Positions 1 to 8,609 of a DNA stretch of 64,000 bases are shown one piece after another. Numbering within the stretch: the first letter of the stretch is position 1; every line of letters starts with the position of its first letter. The stretch lies in assembly GCF_000003815.2 (NCBI RefSeq), contig NC_049996.1, positions 17,723,699 to 17,787,698 of the forward strand, read 5' to 3'. The DNA is from Branchiostoma floridae. Its lineage: Eukaryota > Chordata > Leptocardii > Amphioxiformes > Branchiostomatidae. Below the pieces are notes generated by a model. That model saw nothing but the letters and a program-made list of their open reading frames with translations, was not told where the DNA came from and did not search any database. The position numbers were made by a program, and so were the translations under genes.

Positions 1-400
1 ATAGTGCAATTCATGGTAAAATACAGTTGAGCGCTAAACGAGGTACTGCTCGACGTACAGAGCGACTTAAAACACTAAGGATAACAGGCCACGAGATGGC
101 TATAAAACAGGTAGGCTCTCGATGACGACGACAGTTTGGAGGAAAACTACAGTTTGTCTCTCTCGCCCGTCAATCTGTGACCTGAGCCGAGCTGAATGCT
201 ATGACAAGGTGCAACTTCTAGCTCTGACTGCACATGGAGGGCTATGCTCGTCATACAAAAGAATCGAGAGACTTGAGAAAAAGGCTAAAAGAGGCTAATA
301 TCTAAGTGGTGCAGAAACTAAACTAAGTTGTGAATTTAAAAACTACAGAACTGAACTACTGAGGTCGAAAGTTCTGAAGGACGTTGTTGGGTGGCGGTGG

Positions 401-514
401 CAGTTAGTTCGAGATCTGCTGTTCTTCCTCTCAGATCTCGCGGCGTCTCGCAGTAGTGCTCACGAGACTTCGCCCACAATTCCCGAGTATGACGCCATCC
501 CGTCATACGCCCAT
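401..514 (-). repeat. Direct repeat A2 of the YR retrotransposon
   Basis: These 114 bases are identical to 5161-5274. The copy re-encodes the first ~35 residues of the gag-like protein and then runs into unrelated sequence. It lies downstream of the recombinase ORF, as expected for the internal A2 copy of split direct repeats. Confidence 0.9.
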
Positions 515-671
515 AATTGTTCACACTCAGTCAGTCACAAGGAGTCGTATTGGGCGAGTGACATCTTTACTCAGTCTTGTATGCTGTTTCATGTACAATC
601 TCGTACAAACACAGGATGTCACAGGCCAATCCGCAGGGGCCAAGAAGACTCCGAGGTTGGTGGAGAGCTGC

Positions 672-1685
672 TTACATGCGCTGCAGGATGAGATGCCGCA
701 TGGCTGCCGGTACACGTAGACGTTGCTCGACCGATGGACGGAGGTAGAGCAGGTCAGCGTCCGATCTCCAATCACCATGTTGCTTTCGTAGCTCTCGAGG
801 GACGCCAGCCTCGAAGGCCAGGGTGTATCCGCCACGGCGTAGGTCGTGCAGCGTGTGGTAGCCCTTCGGAAGACCGACGTGCTTAACTAGACGAGCTAGT
901 TCTTTGGTGAGAGTAGAAGCTGTCATTGGCCGGTACCGACGCCGGGCGGTTGGTGGGAGGAGGAAGGCCGGCGCATCGGGTGGCGCTGGGCAGAGTCGTA
1001 GCATGTTGTTGTAAGCTACCACGGGGCACAGCGGAGAACCTGGGATCGCCAGGATGGGAACTACGAGGTCTCTCTCGTTAGCTTGAATCGTTTTAGACCA
1101 AGTGTTCTGAATGAGAAGGCCTTCCTTAACGCACAGGATGTCTCGTCGCTGAAGGTGCTTGGTGTTATTAAAAGCTTTCGCGGTCGTGGGCACCAGGTTT
1201 GATCTTCGTAGGTAAGCGAAGAAACCGATCAATAAGACTGTCCAGGTGGTGACGTCTTTTGCAGTATTCAAGTTGAGGAACTCCCGTGCTTTTAAGAGGA
1301 ATTCTGGGGTGAGGGGGTGATGCCCTTTAGGGCGGTGCCGTAGGATTTTCTTCAGGCCGCGAAGAGTCTGCTGGAGTTCAAATTGCTGGAGGCTGAACTG
1401 GTAGTGGCCGTGAAGTTGGTGGAGTAACTTCACGGCTGAGAGGTAGTGTGCGATCGTGTCTGGTGACTTGGGTGAGCGACTCAGGAACTGAGCGTAGCAT
1501 GACAAGAGATGGGCCGACGCTGGAATGGGCACCTTCCCAAAGAACTTGCAGAATGCGATGTACGCTCGGAACTGGGTCTGATGGTTCGCCCGCGTGGAAG
1601 CAGCAAAAGCTTGCTGCTGGGTGCGCAGGGTGTCATGTTCAAGTAGAGTCCAGGCATCACCTGTGGTGTGAGAATGGAAACAAGG
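672..1685 (-). CDS. Tyrosine recombinase (YR) of the retrotransposon
   Basis: This ORF encodes the DNA strand-exchange enzyme that integrates the circular cDNA of DIRS-like elements. The catalytic signature is visible: an early Arg in YLRRSNL, then HDLRRGG (H-x-x-R), a QHGDW block in the second His position, and a Tyr in LLYLRPS as nucleophile. The frame has a GTG-based start at 1532 but stays open upstream to 1685, below a TGA at 1686-1688. That extension reads like the family's N-terminal core-binding domain (FAASTRANHQTQFRAYI). No ATG opens the extension, and a CACACCACAG acceptor-like site lies near its start. A spliced or frameshifted junction to the upstream RT ORF (which ends at 1724) is therefore plausible. 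The C-terminus ends soon after the catalytic Tyr, normal for the family. Confidence 0.85.
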   Translation of the reverse strand, partial: PCFHSHTTGDAWTLLEHDTLRTQQQAFAASTRANHQTQFRAYIAFCKFFGKVPIPASAHLLSCYAQFLSRSPKSPDTIAHYLSAVKLLHQLHGHYQFSLQQFELQQTLRGLKKILRHRPKGHHPLTPEFLLKAREFLNLNTAKDVTTWTVLLIGFFAYLRRSNLVPTTAKAFNNTKHLQRRDILCVKEGLLIQNTWSKTIQANERDLVVPILAIPGSPLCPVVAYNNMLRLCPAPPDAPAFLLPPTARRRYRPMTASTLTKELARLVKHVGLPKGYHTLHDLRRGGYTLAFEAGVPRELRKQHGDWRSDADLLYLRPSVEQRLRVPAAMRHLILQRM

Positions 1686-1723
1686 TCAGGTGCCGGTGGG
1701 AGGAGCTAAAACGTGCTTCTATT

Positions 1724-3766
1724 CTACCACGCGTGAGTGAAGTCGAACCACTCTTGGCGGACTAAAGTTTCGTTCCACAGCTCGTCAGCAGTTGCAGTCT
1801 GCCATTGACGCTGGTAACTCGGACTTGTGTGCCAGCGGCTCAAGGCGTCCGCTAGTCTGTTGGTCTCACCAGGAATATGGTAGGCAGAGAGTGCGAAGTC
1901 GTAACGAGCTTGAAGGTAAATCAATTCTCTGGCGCATGCCTGCATGAACGTATCCGTGGAACGGCCTGTCAGGATTACTTGCACGGACGGTTCGTTGTCG
2001 CAAGCGATCCGCACTGTGCAACCCGACCAGTCTTCGCCCCAGGCCTTACACGCCACGATGATGGCTAACATCTCCAGGCGATGAATCGGATGCTTTTGTT
2101 GCACAAGCACTGTCGGGAAGGCTGAGTGAAAGTACTGACGATTGAAGGTGCCGCCGCAACCGGTGAGACAGGCATCCGTGGTCGGCGTGTCGGGTAAAGT
2201 GCGACGTGACGGGTCTTTAATCAAGGAGATCCCGTTAAACTCTGGCAGAAAGGTACTCCACCAGCGCACATCCTTCTTAAAGTCGCTGGAGAGCCGTGTT
2301 CGATGATGCTGTCTGCGAAGGCCCTTCAATGTGGTGATAATGCGCGACAGAAAGACCCTGCCCGGCTGGACGCATATTGCCACAAATGCCAGTTTCCCAA
2401 GGAGTACCTGTATCTCCTGTTTTGTCGCTCTCTTTTTGCCTAGCCAGACGTCCAATTCAAGAAGTGTATCAGCTAAGCGCTCTTGGGTCACGCTTTTTGT
2501 CATCTTTAAGGTGTCGTAACCGATGCCTAAAAAAGTCATGTTCGTACAGGGCGGGGTGGCCTTCTCTACCGACTCCTCGAGCCCGAGGTGTTGGAAAGTC
2601 GAACCCAAGGACTGGAACGCCTGCTCTGCCTCGTCTGGAGTCTCAGCGCCCCCGAAGTCGTCTATGTAGTTCACACAGTCGTAGCCTTGTGCTGCGTGGA
2701 TGTAGGAGATGGCGTTGGTGGTCCTTTGGCACGCCATGGCCGCCGAGCGCAGCCCGAACGGAAATACAACATCGAAATAAAAGCTATCCCGCCAGGTAAA
2801 TCCGAGCATATGATAATCATAAGGGTCTACCGGTATCTGGCGATAGGCCCTGCTCAGGTCCCGCTTGTACAACTGACAGCCTGGGCCTTTGCGCCTTATC
2901 AAGGATTCGAAGGCCTCGTGGCTGGGGAGGGTGAAGTGGAGTGGATGACCCAAGTACTGTTTCGCTGGTATGCCGTCATTGACCGATGACCCTGGCGGGA
3001 AGCTCAAGTCCACGACTACCCGCCTATCACCTTCGTCGCCTTTCGGTACGGTCTGGAGGGGAGATGCAACAAAGTCGTTGCCGAATGGCGGTAAGCGGAA
3101 TGGGCCCTGCGTGGCTCCGAGTGTCACCTCCTTGTTGACGTACTGGTCAACCGCGGCGCTGTAAGTGTTGGCCGAGTTGTGGTTCCGTCTGGAAGACACA
3201 GGTAAGTACAGCGAGTCAAAACCAATGGGCCAACCAAATTCAAGGAATTCCACAATCCCCTTATCAACGTAATGTTCCAAGGAAGCTCGCCACGCTGGAA
3301 TGTTGAGGTGGGTTTGTAACGGGATACGCAAACCACGGAAGTTGTACAGACCTGACGCGTGAATGATGTCATGCAGGTCACGGGCTGTGTGCTTGGTGAC
3401 CCTGGGGGCTTGGAGGAGCGGGGCGCCTGGCTGATGAGGCTGTGGGTCAGTCACTGCGGGTGTCGCCTGTGTCGATACCGTGGGTGCGAGACCGGTACTG
3501 AGCCTCTGTGGGGCTTGGGTAGGGGAACCATGGTACATGCCTGCCATCTTACTTGGGGAGGTCTGTGGGGGAGCGCGGCTCGCCGTCTGAGTTGGTGAGG
3601 GCTTTAGAGCGCGCTGTTTGTCGTAGCTGCTCGCCGTCGATATGAGTGAGGGCTTCGACGCAGCGTCGTGGGTGTGGGTACCTCTCATGACAGGTCTTGA
3701 TAGCTTGCGAGGGGAATCTCGTAAAACTGGGCTTGCTTGTTGCGCTTTGGTTGTAGTTGCGGTCAA
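1724..3766 (-). CDS. Reverse transcriptase / RNase H polyprotein
   Basis: The 680-residue ORF copies element RNA into cDNA and degrades the RNA strand. RT features in order are VVVDLSFPPGSSVNDGIP (about 240-260), the KRDLSRAYRQIPVDP block, FPFGLRSAA, and the catalytic YIDDF box. An RNase H domain follows: TDACLTGCGG (first Asp), an HRLEMLA Glu, CDNEPS (Asp), and a C-terminal HIPGETNRLADALSR. The SVND and FGL.SA motifs are typical of DIRS/Ngaro RTs. The N-terminal ~130 residues are Ser/Thr/Pro-rich and unassigned. The gag stop is only ~45 nt upstream. No internal stop is seen, so the enzyme appears intact. Confidence 0.93.
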   Translation of the reverse strand: MTATTTKAQQASPVLRDSPRKLSRPVMRGTHTHDAASKPSLISTASSYDKQRALKPSPTQTASRAPPQTSPSKMAGMYHGSPTQAPQRLSTGLAPTVSTQATPAVTDPQPHQPGAPLLQAPRVTKHTARDLHDIIHASGLYNFRGLRIPLQTHLNIPAWRASLEHYVDKGIVEFLEFGWPIGFDSLYLPVSSRRNHNSANTYSAAVDQYVNKEVTLGATQGPFRLPPFGNDFVASPLQTVPKGDEGDRRVVVDLSFPPGSSVNDGIPAKQYLGHPLHFTLPSHEAFESLIRRKGPGCQLYKRDLSRAYRQIPVDPYDYHMLGFTWRDSFYFDVVFPFGLRSAAMACQRTTNAISYIHAAQGYDCVNYIDDFGGAETPDEAEQAFQSLGSTFQHLGLEESVEKATPPCTNMTFLGIGYDTLKMTKSVTQERLADTLLELDVWLGKKRATKQEIQVLLGKLAFVAICVQPGRVFLSRIITTLKGLRRQHHRTRLSSDFKKDVRWWSTFLPEFNGISLIKDPSRRTLPDTPTTDACLTGCGGTFNRQYFHSAFPTVLVQQKHPIHRLEMLAIIVACKAWGEDWSGCTVRIACDNEPSVQVILTGRSTDTFMQACARELIYLQARYDFALSAYHIPGETNRLADALSRWHTSPSYQRQWQTATADELWNETLVRQEWFDFTHAW

Positions 3767-3811
3767 GGTCGTTACCGGGGAAGTCCGATGCCTGCTGTGA
3801 GCCGAGTCTAG

Positions 3812-5266
3812 TCAGGAACTGTCACGGTTTGCTGAGTGTCCGCTCTGTCTTCCCCTATCTCTGTTGAATGGGCAGAACTTAGCGGGGTGGCTGGCGTCCA
3901 CTTCTGGCCTGTTCCTGGAACAGTACTTGCAAGCGTGTACGTGGAGTGTGCCTGACGCTGAGATGTGGTCGGTGGCAAAGGAGCAGGTATTGGCCTGATA
4001 CCTGTAGCAGTATGTGCTGCGTGGACCTCCAGCTCTCTCGGTGGATGCTGCTTGCTGGGGACCGCCGTGTGCATGACCCTGCTCCATCTCCGACGACGGC
4101 CGCCGCAGATGATCTTCTTTTAATTTGTACACTTCGGCTAGTGTGGTGTTAGTGTCGATGTTCACTAGGCCGTGCTCAACGTGTATGAGCAAAATCTTGA
4201 AAAAGTTCTTAACACCCCTAAAGGTATAAGTGGGCACGTCCAGCATGAGTCCCCTCAAGATGTGTCCCCTGTTCCGGCTTTCTGTCGGGTGGGTGTGGGC
4301 ACTGAGAATAATGGACATTTCTCCGGCAACAAACTGGTCGTAAGTCAATGAGTCATAAGTGACGGTGGTGGTGGCCGAAAAAACATATTCATGAGGCCAA
4401 CTAACCTCTCTGACAACTCTATCATGCGCTTTCCTGGCAAGGCCGCTTGTCAGTTTCTTACCTTGCTGTGAAGGTGGGAGGCCTTCCTGGACTTGCTGAG
4501 TGTTGTACTTGGGGGGAGGGGGGTGGCCCTCGATGCTGGCTGCGCCCCACTGTTCCGCTTCGGTATATCTTGGAATGTGCCGGGAAAGCTCTGCAGGGTC
4601 ACTCTGTAGCTGCTGAAAGGCCCGAACCTCCCGCAAAGTCGGAAAGTTCTGCCTCACGGGAGGATTGGGCTCTCGAAGCTCTGCACGCAGCGCCCTTGCG
4701 TGCACTTCCGGGCGGCCATCTTTAACTCGCGCTGGGATTTCTGGGATGGGAGACCTTTGACCTCCATCGGCGTCTTCCGGTGTGGTGGTGGGGAGGGGGG
4801 TGCGAACTCTGCCGGCCCTCTCCAAATCGACGCCGAGGTCTGCTTTCATCTTCTCCAGTTGGCGGGTCACATCCAAGAGCTCGTCTTCCAGCCTTTTCGA
4901 CAGCTCTGCTGGCGTGGAATGCCACTCAAGCTCGGCGTCCTCGGCCGGTGACGAGACGAAACGGGCTGGAGGGCGAATCTTTCTCCGGCCGGCGCCAAAC
5001 ATTCTTACGAGGGGGAGTAATTTGGGGGGAGTCAAAAGGGTAGGGGTGTAGGGAGATAATTTAGGGGGAGTCGGGGAGGTAAGTTGTTCGGCGGTTGTTC
5101 GAAATGGCGCAGAAAAAACGGTGGTGAGCGGAAGAGTTCGGAGCACGTCCTTCTCTCTCTCAGTTAGTTCGAGATCTGCTGTTCTTCCTCTCAGATCTCG
5201 CGGCGTCTCGCAGTAGTGCTCACGAGACTTCGCCCACAATTCCCGAGTATGACGCCATCCCGTCAT
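3812..5266 (-). CDS. Gag-like ORF of the YR retrotransposon
   Basis: This 484-residue protein is basic and Pro/Glu-rich, with no enzymatic motif. Its C-terminal third carries a Cys/His cluster (YCYRYQANTC ... HACKYC ... HPAKFC) of the kind seen in DIRS/Ngaro gag-like proteins, likely for RNA binding. An ATG a few bases further upstream runs into TGA after three codons, so the start used here (MTGWRHTREL) is the first that opens the frame. The start codon and first ~35 codons lie inside the terminal direct repeat, leaving almost no 5' leader. Either the leader is extremely short or the copy is slightly 5'-truncated. Confidence 0.8.
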   Translation of the reverse strand: MTGWRHTRELWAKSREHYCETPRDLRGRTADLELTEREKDVLRTLPLTTVFSAPFRTTAEQLTSPTPPKLSPYTPTLLTPPKLLPLVRMFGAGRRKIRPPARFVSSPAEDAELEWHSTPAELSKRLEDELLDVTRQLEKMKADLGVDLERAGRVRTPLPTTTPEDADGGQRSPIPEIPARVKDGRPEVHARALRAELREPNPPVRQNFPTLREVRAFQQLQSDPAELSRHIPRYTEAEQWGAASIEGHPPPPKYNTQQVQEGLPPSQQGKKLTSGLARKAHDRVVREVSWPHEYVFSATTTVTYDSLTYDQFVAGEMSIILSAHTHPTESRNRGHILRGLMLDVPTYTFRGVKNFFKILLIHVEHGLVNIDTNTTLAEVYKLKEDHLRRPSSEMEQGHAHGGPQQAASTERAGGPRSTYCYRYQANTCSFATDHISASGTLHVHACKYCSRNRPEVDASHPAKFCPFNRDRGRQSGHSANRDSS

Positions 5267-5274
5267 ACGCCCAT
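5161..5274 (-). repeat. Direct repeat A1 of the YR retrotransposon
   Basis: Identical to 401-514 over 114 bases; similarity stops exactly at 5274/514. The boundary at 5274/5275 is therefore taken as the 5' end of the element against flanking genomic DNA. Confidence 0.9.
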
Positions 5275-5412
5275 TACCAAGTTATGTCCTTTGGTCTTTG
5301 ACATTTTAAGTGAAACTTGACCATCTTGAAGATGAAACATAATAAATCAGCTCGAAGGCAAAAGTTTAGCAACTTAAAGATGAAACTTAGCAAGAAGACA
5401 ACATCAGAACAT

Positions 5413-5630
5413 AACTCTAGTTCACCTTTATCCGTAGGGTAACCTTTATTCGTTCTTTTTAAGAACAATGTATTTGGGGTATCAAGTTGGCAGATGGTGA
5501 TTTCAAACTGCAATATTTTGAGAATATCATGATTTGAAACTACTGTCCATCGGCTTGATATCCCTGGATACCGTGTTAAGCAACACAACGGATATAGGTT
5601 ACCCAGCGGATAAAGGTGAACTAACGTTAC
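5413..5630. mobile_element. MITE family A, copy 1 (~215 bp)
   Basis: Terminal inverted repeats read CTAGTTCACCTTTATCCG at the left and CGGATAAAGGTGAACTAACG at the right. The interior contains inverted GATATCAAG/CTTGATATC motifs. Diverged copies lie at 17958-18176 and 60877-61094 with the same ends and size. The element is non-coding; the long minus ORF across it is incidental. The superfamily cannot be assigned from these copies. Confidence 0.8.
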
Positions 5631-5792
5631 ATGTAGGGCTGGGTGAAAACTGACTTTATTTACTCCCTTGCTGCTCAGCTTGAGTTGGTGTAACCCAATG
5701 AAGTGTTTGATATAATAATAATAATAATATGTACTGGTCTTAGGTGCAAATGTACAGTTCTTATCGAGCACAACTGTCATCGGCACACCAAA

Positions 5793-5995
5793 TCAGTGTG
5801 TGTCCTCATTAATGTTCTTGTACATCCCATTCCACTGTGCCTTGTCCGCTGCCTGGTCCCGCAGCCATTTTAGCATATAGGGTGCCTTCTTGACATTCTG
5901 ATTGTAGTACAATTTTACATCGTCAATCAGGCAGTCTAAAAGACCTTTGTGGGGCCTACCCATTCTCGGTGTTAGTTTTTTGCTGAAGGCAATAT
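5793..5995 (-). mobile_element. LINE reverse-transcriptase C-terminal fragment (RTE-like)
   Basis: Translating the minus strand gives an open stretch ending at a TGA (5793-5795). It has a GRPHKGLLDCLIDD block followed by LKWLRDQAADKAQWN. This matches the pattern near the C-terminus of RTE-type LINE ORFs (G-R-P-x-K, D-x-x-x-D-D, then a D/R-x-x-W motif). The fragment is 5'-truncated and has no complete domain. Confidence 0.55.
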
Positions 5996-6019
5996 TGAGT
6001 GCCTTTTGGGCAGGTGTTT

Positions 6020-6810
6020 GATATCAGATCCACAGAAGGGGTCAAAGTTGGAATGCCTCAGAGTTACAAAAGTCAACATCATTTCTTCAGGTGTAAGTTG
6101 AAGAATGAAGGATGATTCTCAATCGGGACCGTTTCTGGGACCGCGTGGCGCAATCGACAGCACGTTTGACTCAGGTCCAGAAGGTCCTGAGTTCAAACCC
6201 CGACGTGTCACCGATCTTGTGCCCTTGGGAAAGGCACTTTACACGACTTTCCTATATAGGCTACAAAAGTCCTCAGCAAATTGAAGTTGGTAGCCTCAAA
6301 AACGGAAGAAGAAAAAAATATCAGATCCACAGAAGGGGTCAAATTTGGAATGCCTCAGAGTTACAAAAGTCTTCACCATTTCTTCAGGTGCTGAAGAATG
6401 AAGGATGATTCTCCACGGAGACAGTTTCTCCCCCAGTTGGGTCAATAAGTTGACAGATTGTTAACAGAACCACCCACTTGTCAATATTGGAATATGTATG
6501 ATTATACTCCAATGTGCAATGGCTCAAAAGTCAAAGATACAAAAGTCTACATCATTTCTTCAGGTGTAAGTTGAAAAATGAAGGATGATTCTCCATGGAG
6601 ACCGTTTCTCCCTCCCAGTTTGGTCGATAAGTTGACAGATTGTTGACAGAACCACCCACTTGTCAATATTGGAATATGTATGATTATGCCCCAATGTGCA
6701 ATGGCTCAAAAGTCAAAGATACAAAAGTCAACACCATTTCTTCAGGTGCTGAAGAATGAACGATGATTCTCCACGGAGACCGTTTCTCCCCCAGTTGGGT
6801 CGATAAGTTG
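6020..6810. repeat. Local tandem duplications (~200 bp unit) split by a SINE
   Basis: A unit containing CATTTCTTCAGGTG and GAAGGATGATTCTCCA recurs near 6085, 6380, 6560 and 6735. The spacer carries CCACCCACTTGTCAATATTG twice. The first two units are separated by a tRNA-derived SINE. No coding content is seen. Confidence 0.75.
6128..6312 (+). mobile_element. tRNA-derived SINE
   Basis: A tRNA-like head contains an A-box-like TGGCGCAATCGACAGC and a B-box-like GAGTTCAAACCCC. The body includes CTTGTGCCCTTGGGAAAGGC, a stretch typical of invertebrate SINEs, and the tail is A-rich (GAAGAAGAAAAAAA). The head lacks a clean cloverleaf and 3' processing context, so it is a SINE promoter and not a working tRNA gene. 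Confidence 0.75.
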
Positions 6811-6899
6811 ACAGATTGTGTGAAACGACCCTCCCTGCCTCGCTCGCCAGACTGTAGCGTCCATTTCACAGCTCTTACCCAGCTAATCAACTGTGATGT

Positions 6900-7330
6900 C
6901 TACTCCTGACACGTCAATGTCAATGTCAATGTCAACCTAAGGCCACAGCAAGTTAATTTGTTGGTTCTATACACATACTCCAGACAATGTCAATGTCACA
7001 TTCAGCCTAAGGCCACATCAAGTTAATTTGTTGGTTCTACACCAGACAATGTCAATGTCACCACAAACCCAAGACCATACCAAGTTAATTTGTTGGTTCT
7101 ACACCAGACAATGTCAATGTCACCGCAAACCCAAGACCACATCAAGTTAATTTGTTGGTTCTACACCAGACAATGTCAATGTCAATGTCACCATGAACCC
7201 AAGACCACACCAAGTTAATTTGTTGGTTCTACACCAGACAATGTCAATGTCAATGTCACCATGAACCCAAGACCACATCAAGTTAATTTGTTGGTTCTAC
7301 ACCAGACAATGTCAATGACAATGTTGCAAA
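6900..7330. repeat. Minisatellite, ~62-70 bp unit
   Basis: Six near-identical units each contain AGTTAATTTGTTGGTTCTA followed by CAGACAATGTCAATGTCA and CCCAAGACCACA. Unit starts are near 6951, 7021, 7083, 7146, 7214 and 7281. The unit core resembles the TIR of the family B MITE (GGCCACACCAA...TTGGTT), so the array may have grown from a MITE end. Confidence 0.85.
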
Positions 7331-8237
7331 GAGCCGAAGGCCACTGTGACAATAGTTAAATTTGTTGTTTCTCGGAATGAAAAGTTTAACATACATGTAT
7401 ACTAAAAAATAATGAAAAAAAAGTCACTAGTGGAACAGATTCATACCTTTGTGTATTCTGTATTCTGGAGTGAATGCAATGTGATTTGTTGGCTCTCTGA
7501 ATGAAAATAAATATGGTCAACTTAAGAAAAATAATGAAAACAAAGCCTGAGGACCAGGTTTAGCCATAAGTCCAGGACTCTGTATTGTGGAGTTAATGTT
7601 CATGTTTTCCTCCCTGCCATTTGCTTCTATGATGTGAGCTTGCTATATTTCCACCTTAGACTGTCTGAAAACCAAGGACATGAAATAATATGGCCTACTA
7701 AATGCCTGAGGTCACCAGACTGTGGCACCCATTTTACAGCTCTTACCTAAATAAAATAAATGAAATGAAAATGCATGCAGTTTTTTTGGAGTAAATACAT
7801 TCTGTCATATACTCTTGTTTTCCTCCATGGCCTTAAAATTTCTGAAAACCAAAGAAATAAATTGTCATGACCTAATGCCTGAGGTCACCAGACTGTGGTA
7901 CCCATTTTACAGCTCTTACCCACGTAATGAGTCGTTCTGCCTAATCCTGACATGACTGTCTGGTGGTAGAGGTGGCCATCAGGTCAGAAATGGGGCCATT
8001 TTGTGTGTGTTTTGTGCAGAAGGCTGACATGTAGCAATGCTGATTGCTTCTGAGTAGTGAGACAGATATGCAAACTTTAAGAAAACTTTCTTAACAAAAG
8101 ACTAAGCCTTATTTCTCAGGTTACTGTTACAGTAGTTCCTTCAATAAATGTTGCCATTCTGTGGGAAAATGTGGCCATTTTTTTGTGTTTTGGAAGCAAA
8201 ATGGGTCAAAAGGTTGGCTGCTGTAACCTTTTTCAGC
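7331..8237. other. Non-coding interval with short duplications
   Basis: No exon or TE end is recognised. A block containing GGTCACCAGACTGTGG and CATTTTACAGCTCTTACC occurs twice (near 7711 and 7884), with a diverged copy near 6845. The sequence is AT-rich. Confidence 0.5.
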
Positions 8238-8606
8238 TAAGGCCACACCAATTTAATTCCTTGGTTCACGGATTCGCTCGCTCCTATTTTTTGGAAAATA
8301 AAATAAAAATAAAAATTACAACTCAGCAAATTTTCACCATTAATGAAACCATTCACCAACTTTCTGGTATAGCAAATTGGCCTTTATGTTATAAGCTCCT
8401 TAAAGTGTGGGTACGGGTGCTGTTACTGTACAATAATATTGTTTTTGTACTTTTTTCAAGCTGAAAACTTTTTTCTTTATGTTTTGGATTAGCCGTCACC
8501 TTTACCCCAACCATTTTACAATTTTTATTTTTATTTTTATTTCGCCCTCTCGCTCCATATTTTTAGAAAAAATCCTGAACCAAGAAATAAAATTGGTGTG
8601 GCCTAA
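8238..8606. mobile_element. MITE family B, copy 1 (~370 bp)
   Basis: The left end TAAGGCCACACCAATTTAAT and right end ATTGGTGTGGCCTAA are inverted repeats extending ~30 bp on each side (left TTCCTTGGTTC, right GAACCAAGAAAT). Inside are further inverted A/T-rich arms. A second copy lies at 32612-33027. Confidence 0.85.
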
Positions 8607-8609
8607 TGA

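Larger units (their letters stand above)
1..5274 (-). mobile_element. DIRS/Ngaro-type tyrosine-recombinase retrotransposon
   Basis: Read on the minus strand the order is gag-like ORF, reverse transcriptase/RNase H ORF, tyrosine recombinase ORF, with no aspartic protease or DDE integrase seen. A 114-bp perfect direct repeat sits at the 5' end (5161-5274) and again after the recombinase (401-514). This fits the split direct repeats (A1 ... B1-A2-B2) known for Ngaro/DIRS elements, which integrate through a circular intermediate with a tyrosine recombinase. The matching B repeat was not found, so the left limit is uncertain and B2 may lie beyond the window edge. All three ORFs are open and the repeat copies are identical, which suggests recent insertion. 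A methyltransferase-like ORF, present in some DIRS elements, was not seen, so Ngaro-like is favoured. Confidence 0.85.

Noticed and set aside
527-835. 102-codon ORF overlapping the recombinase
   Set aside because: It overlaps the well-supported recombinase C-terminus in another frame and lacks any motif.
5274-5786. 170-codon minus-strand ORF
   Set aside because: It runs across a family A MITE and flanking simple sequence, has no motif, and other MITE copies do not preserve the frame.
6135-6210. Functional tRNA gene
   Set aside because: A- and B-box-like motifs exist, but the acceptor stem does not pair and a SINE body and A-rich tail follow.
6900-7330. CRISPR-like regular repeats
   Set aside because: Units are contiguous with no unique spacers, and the context is a eukaryotic minisatellite.
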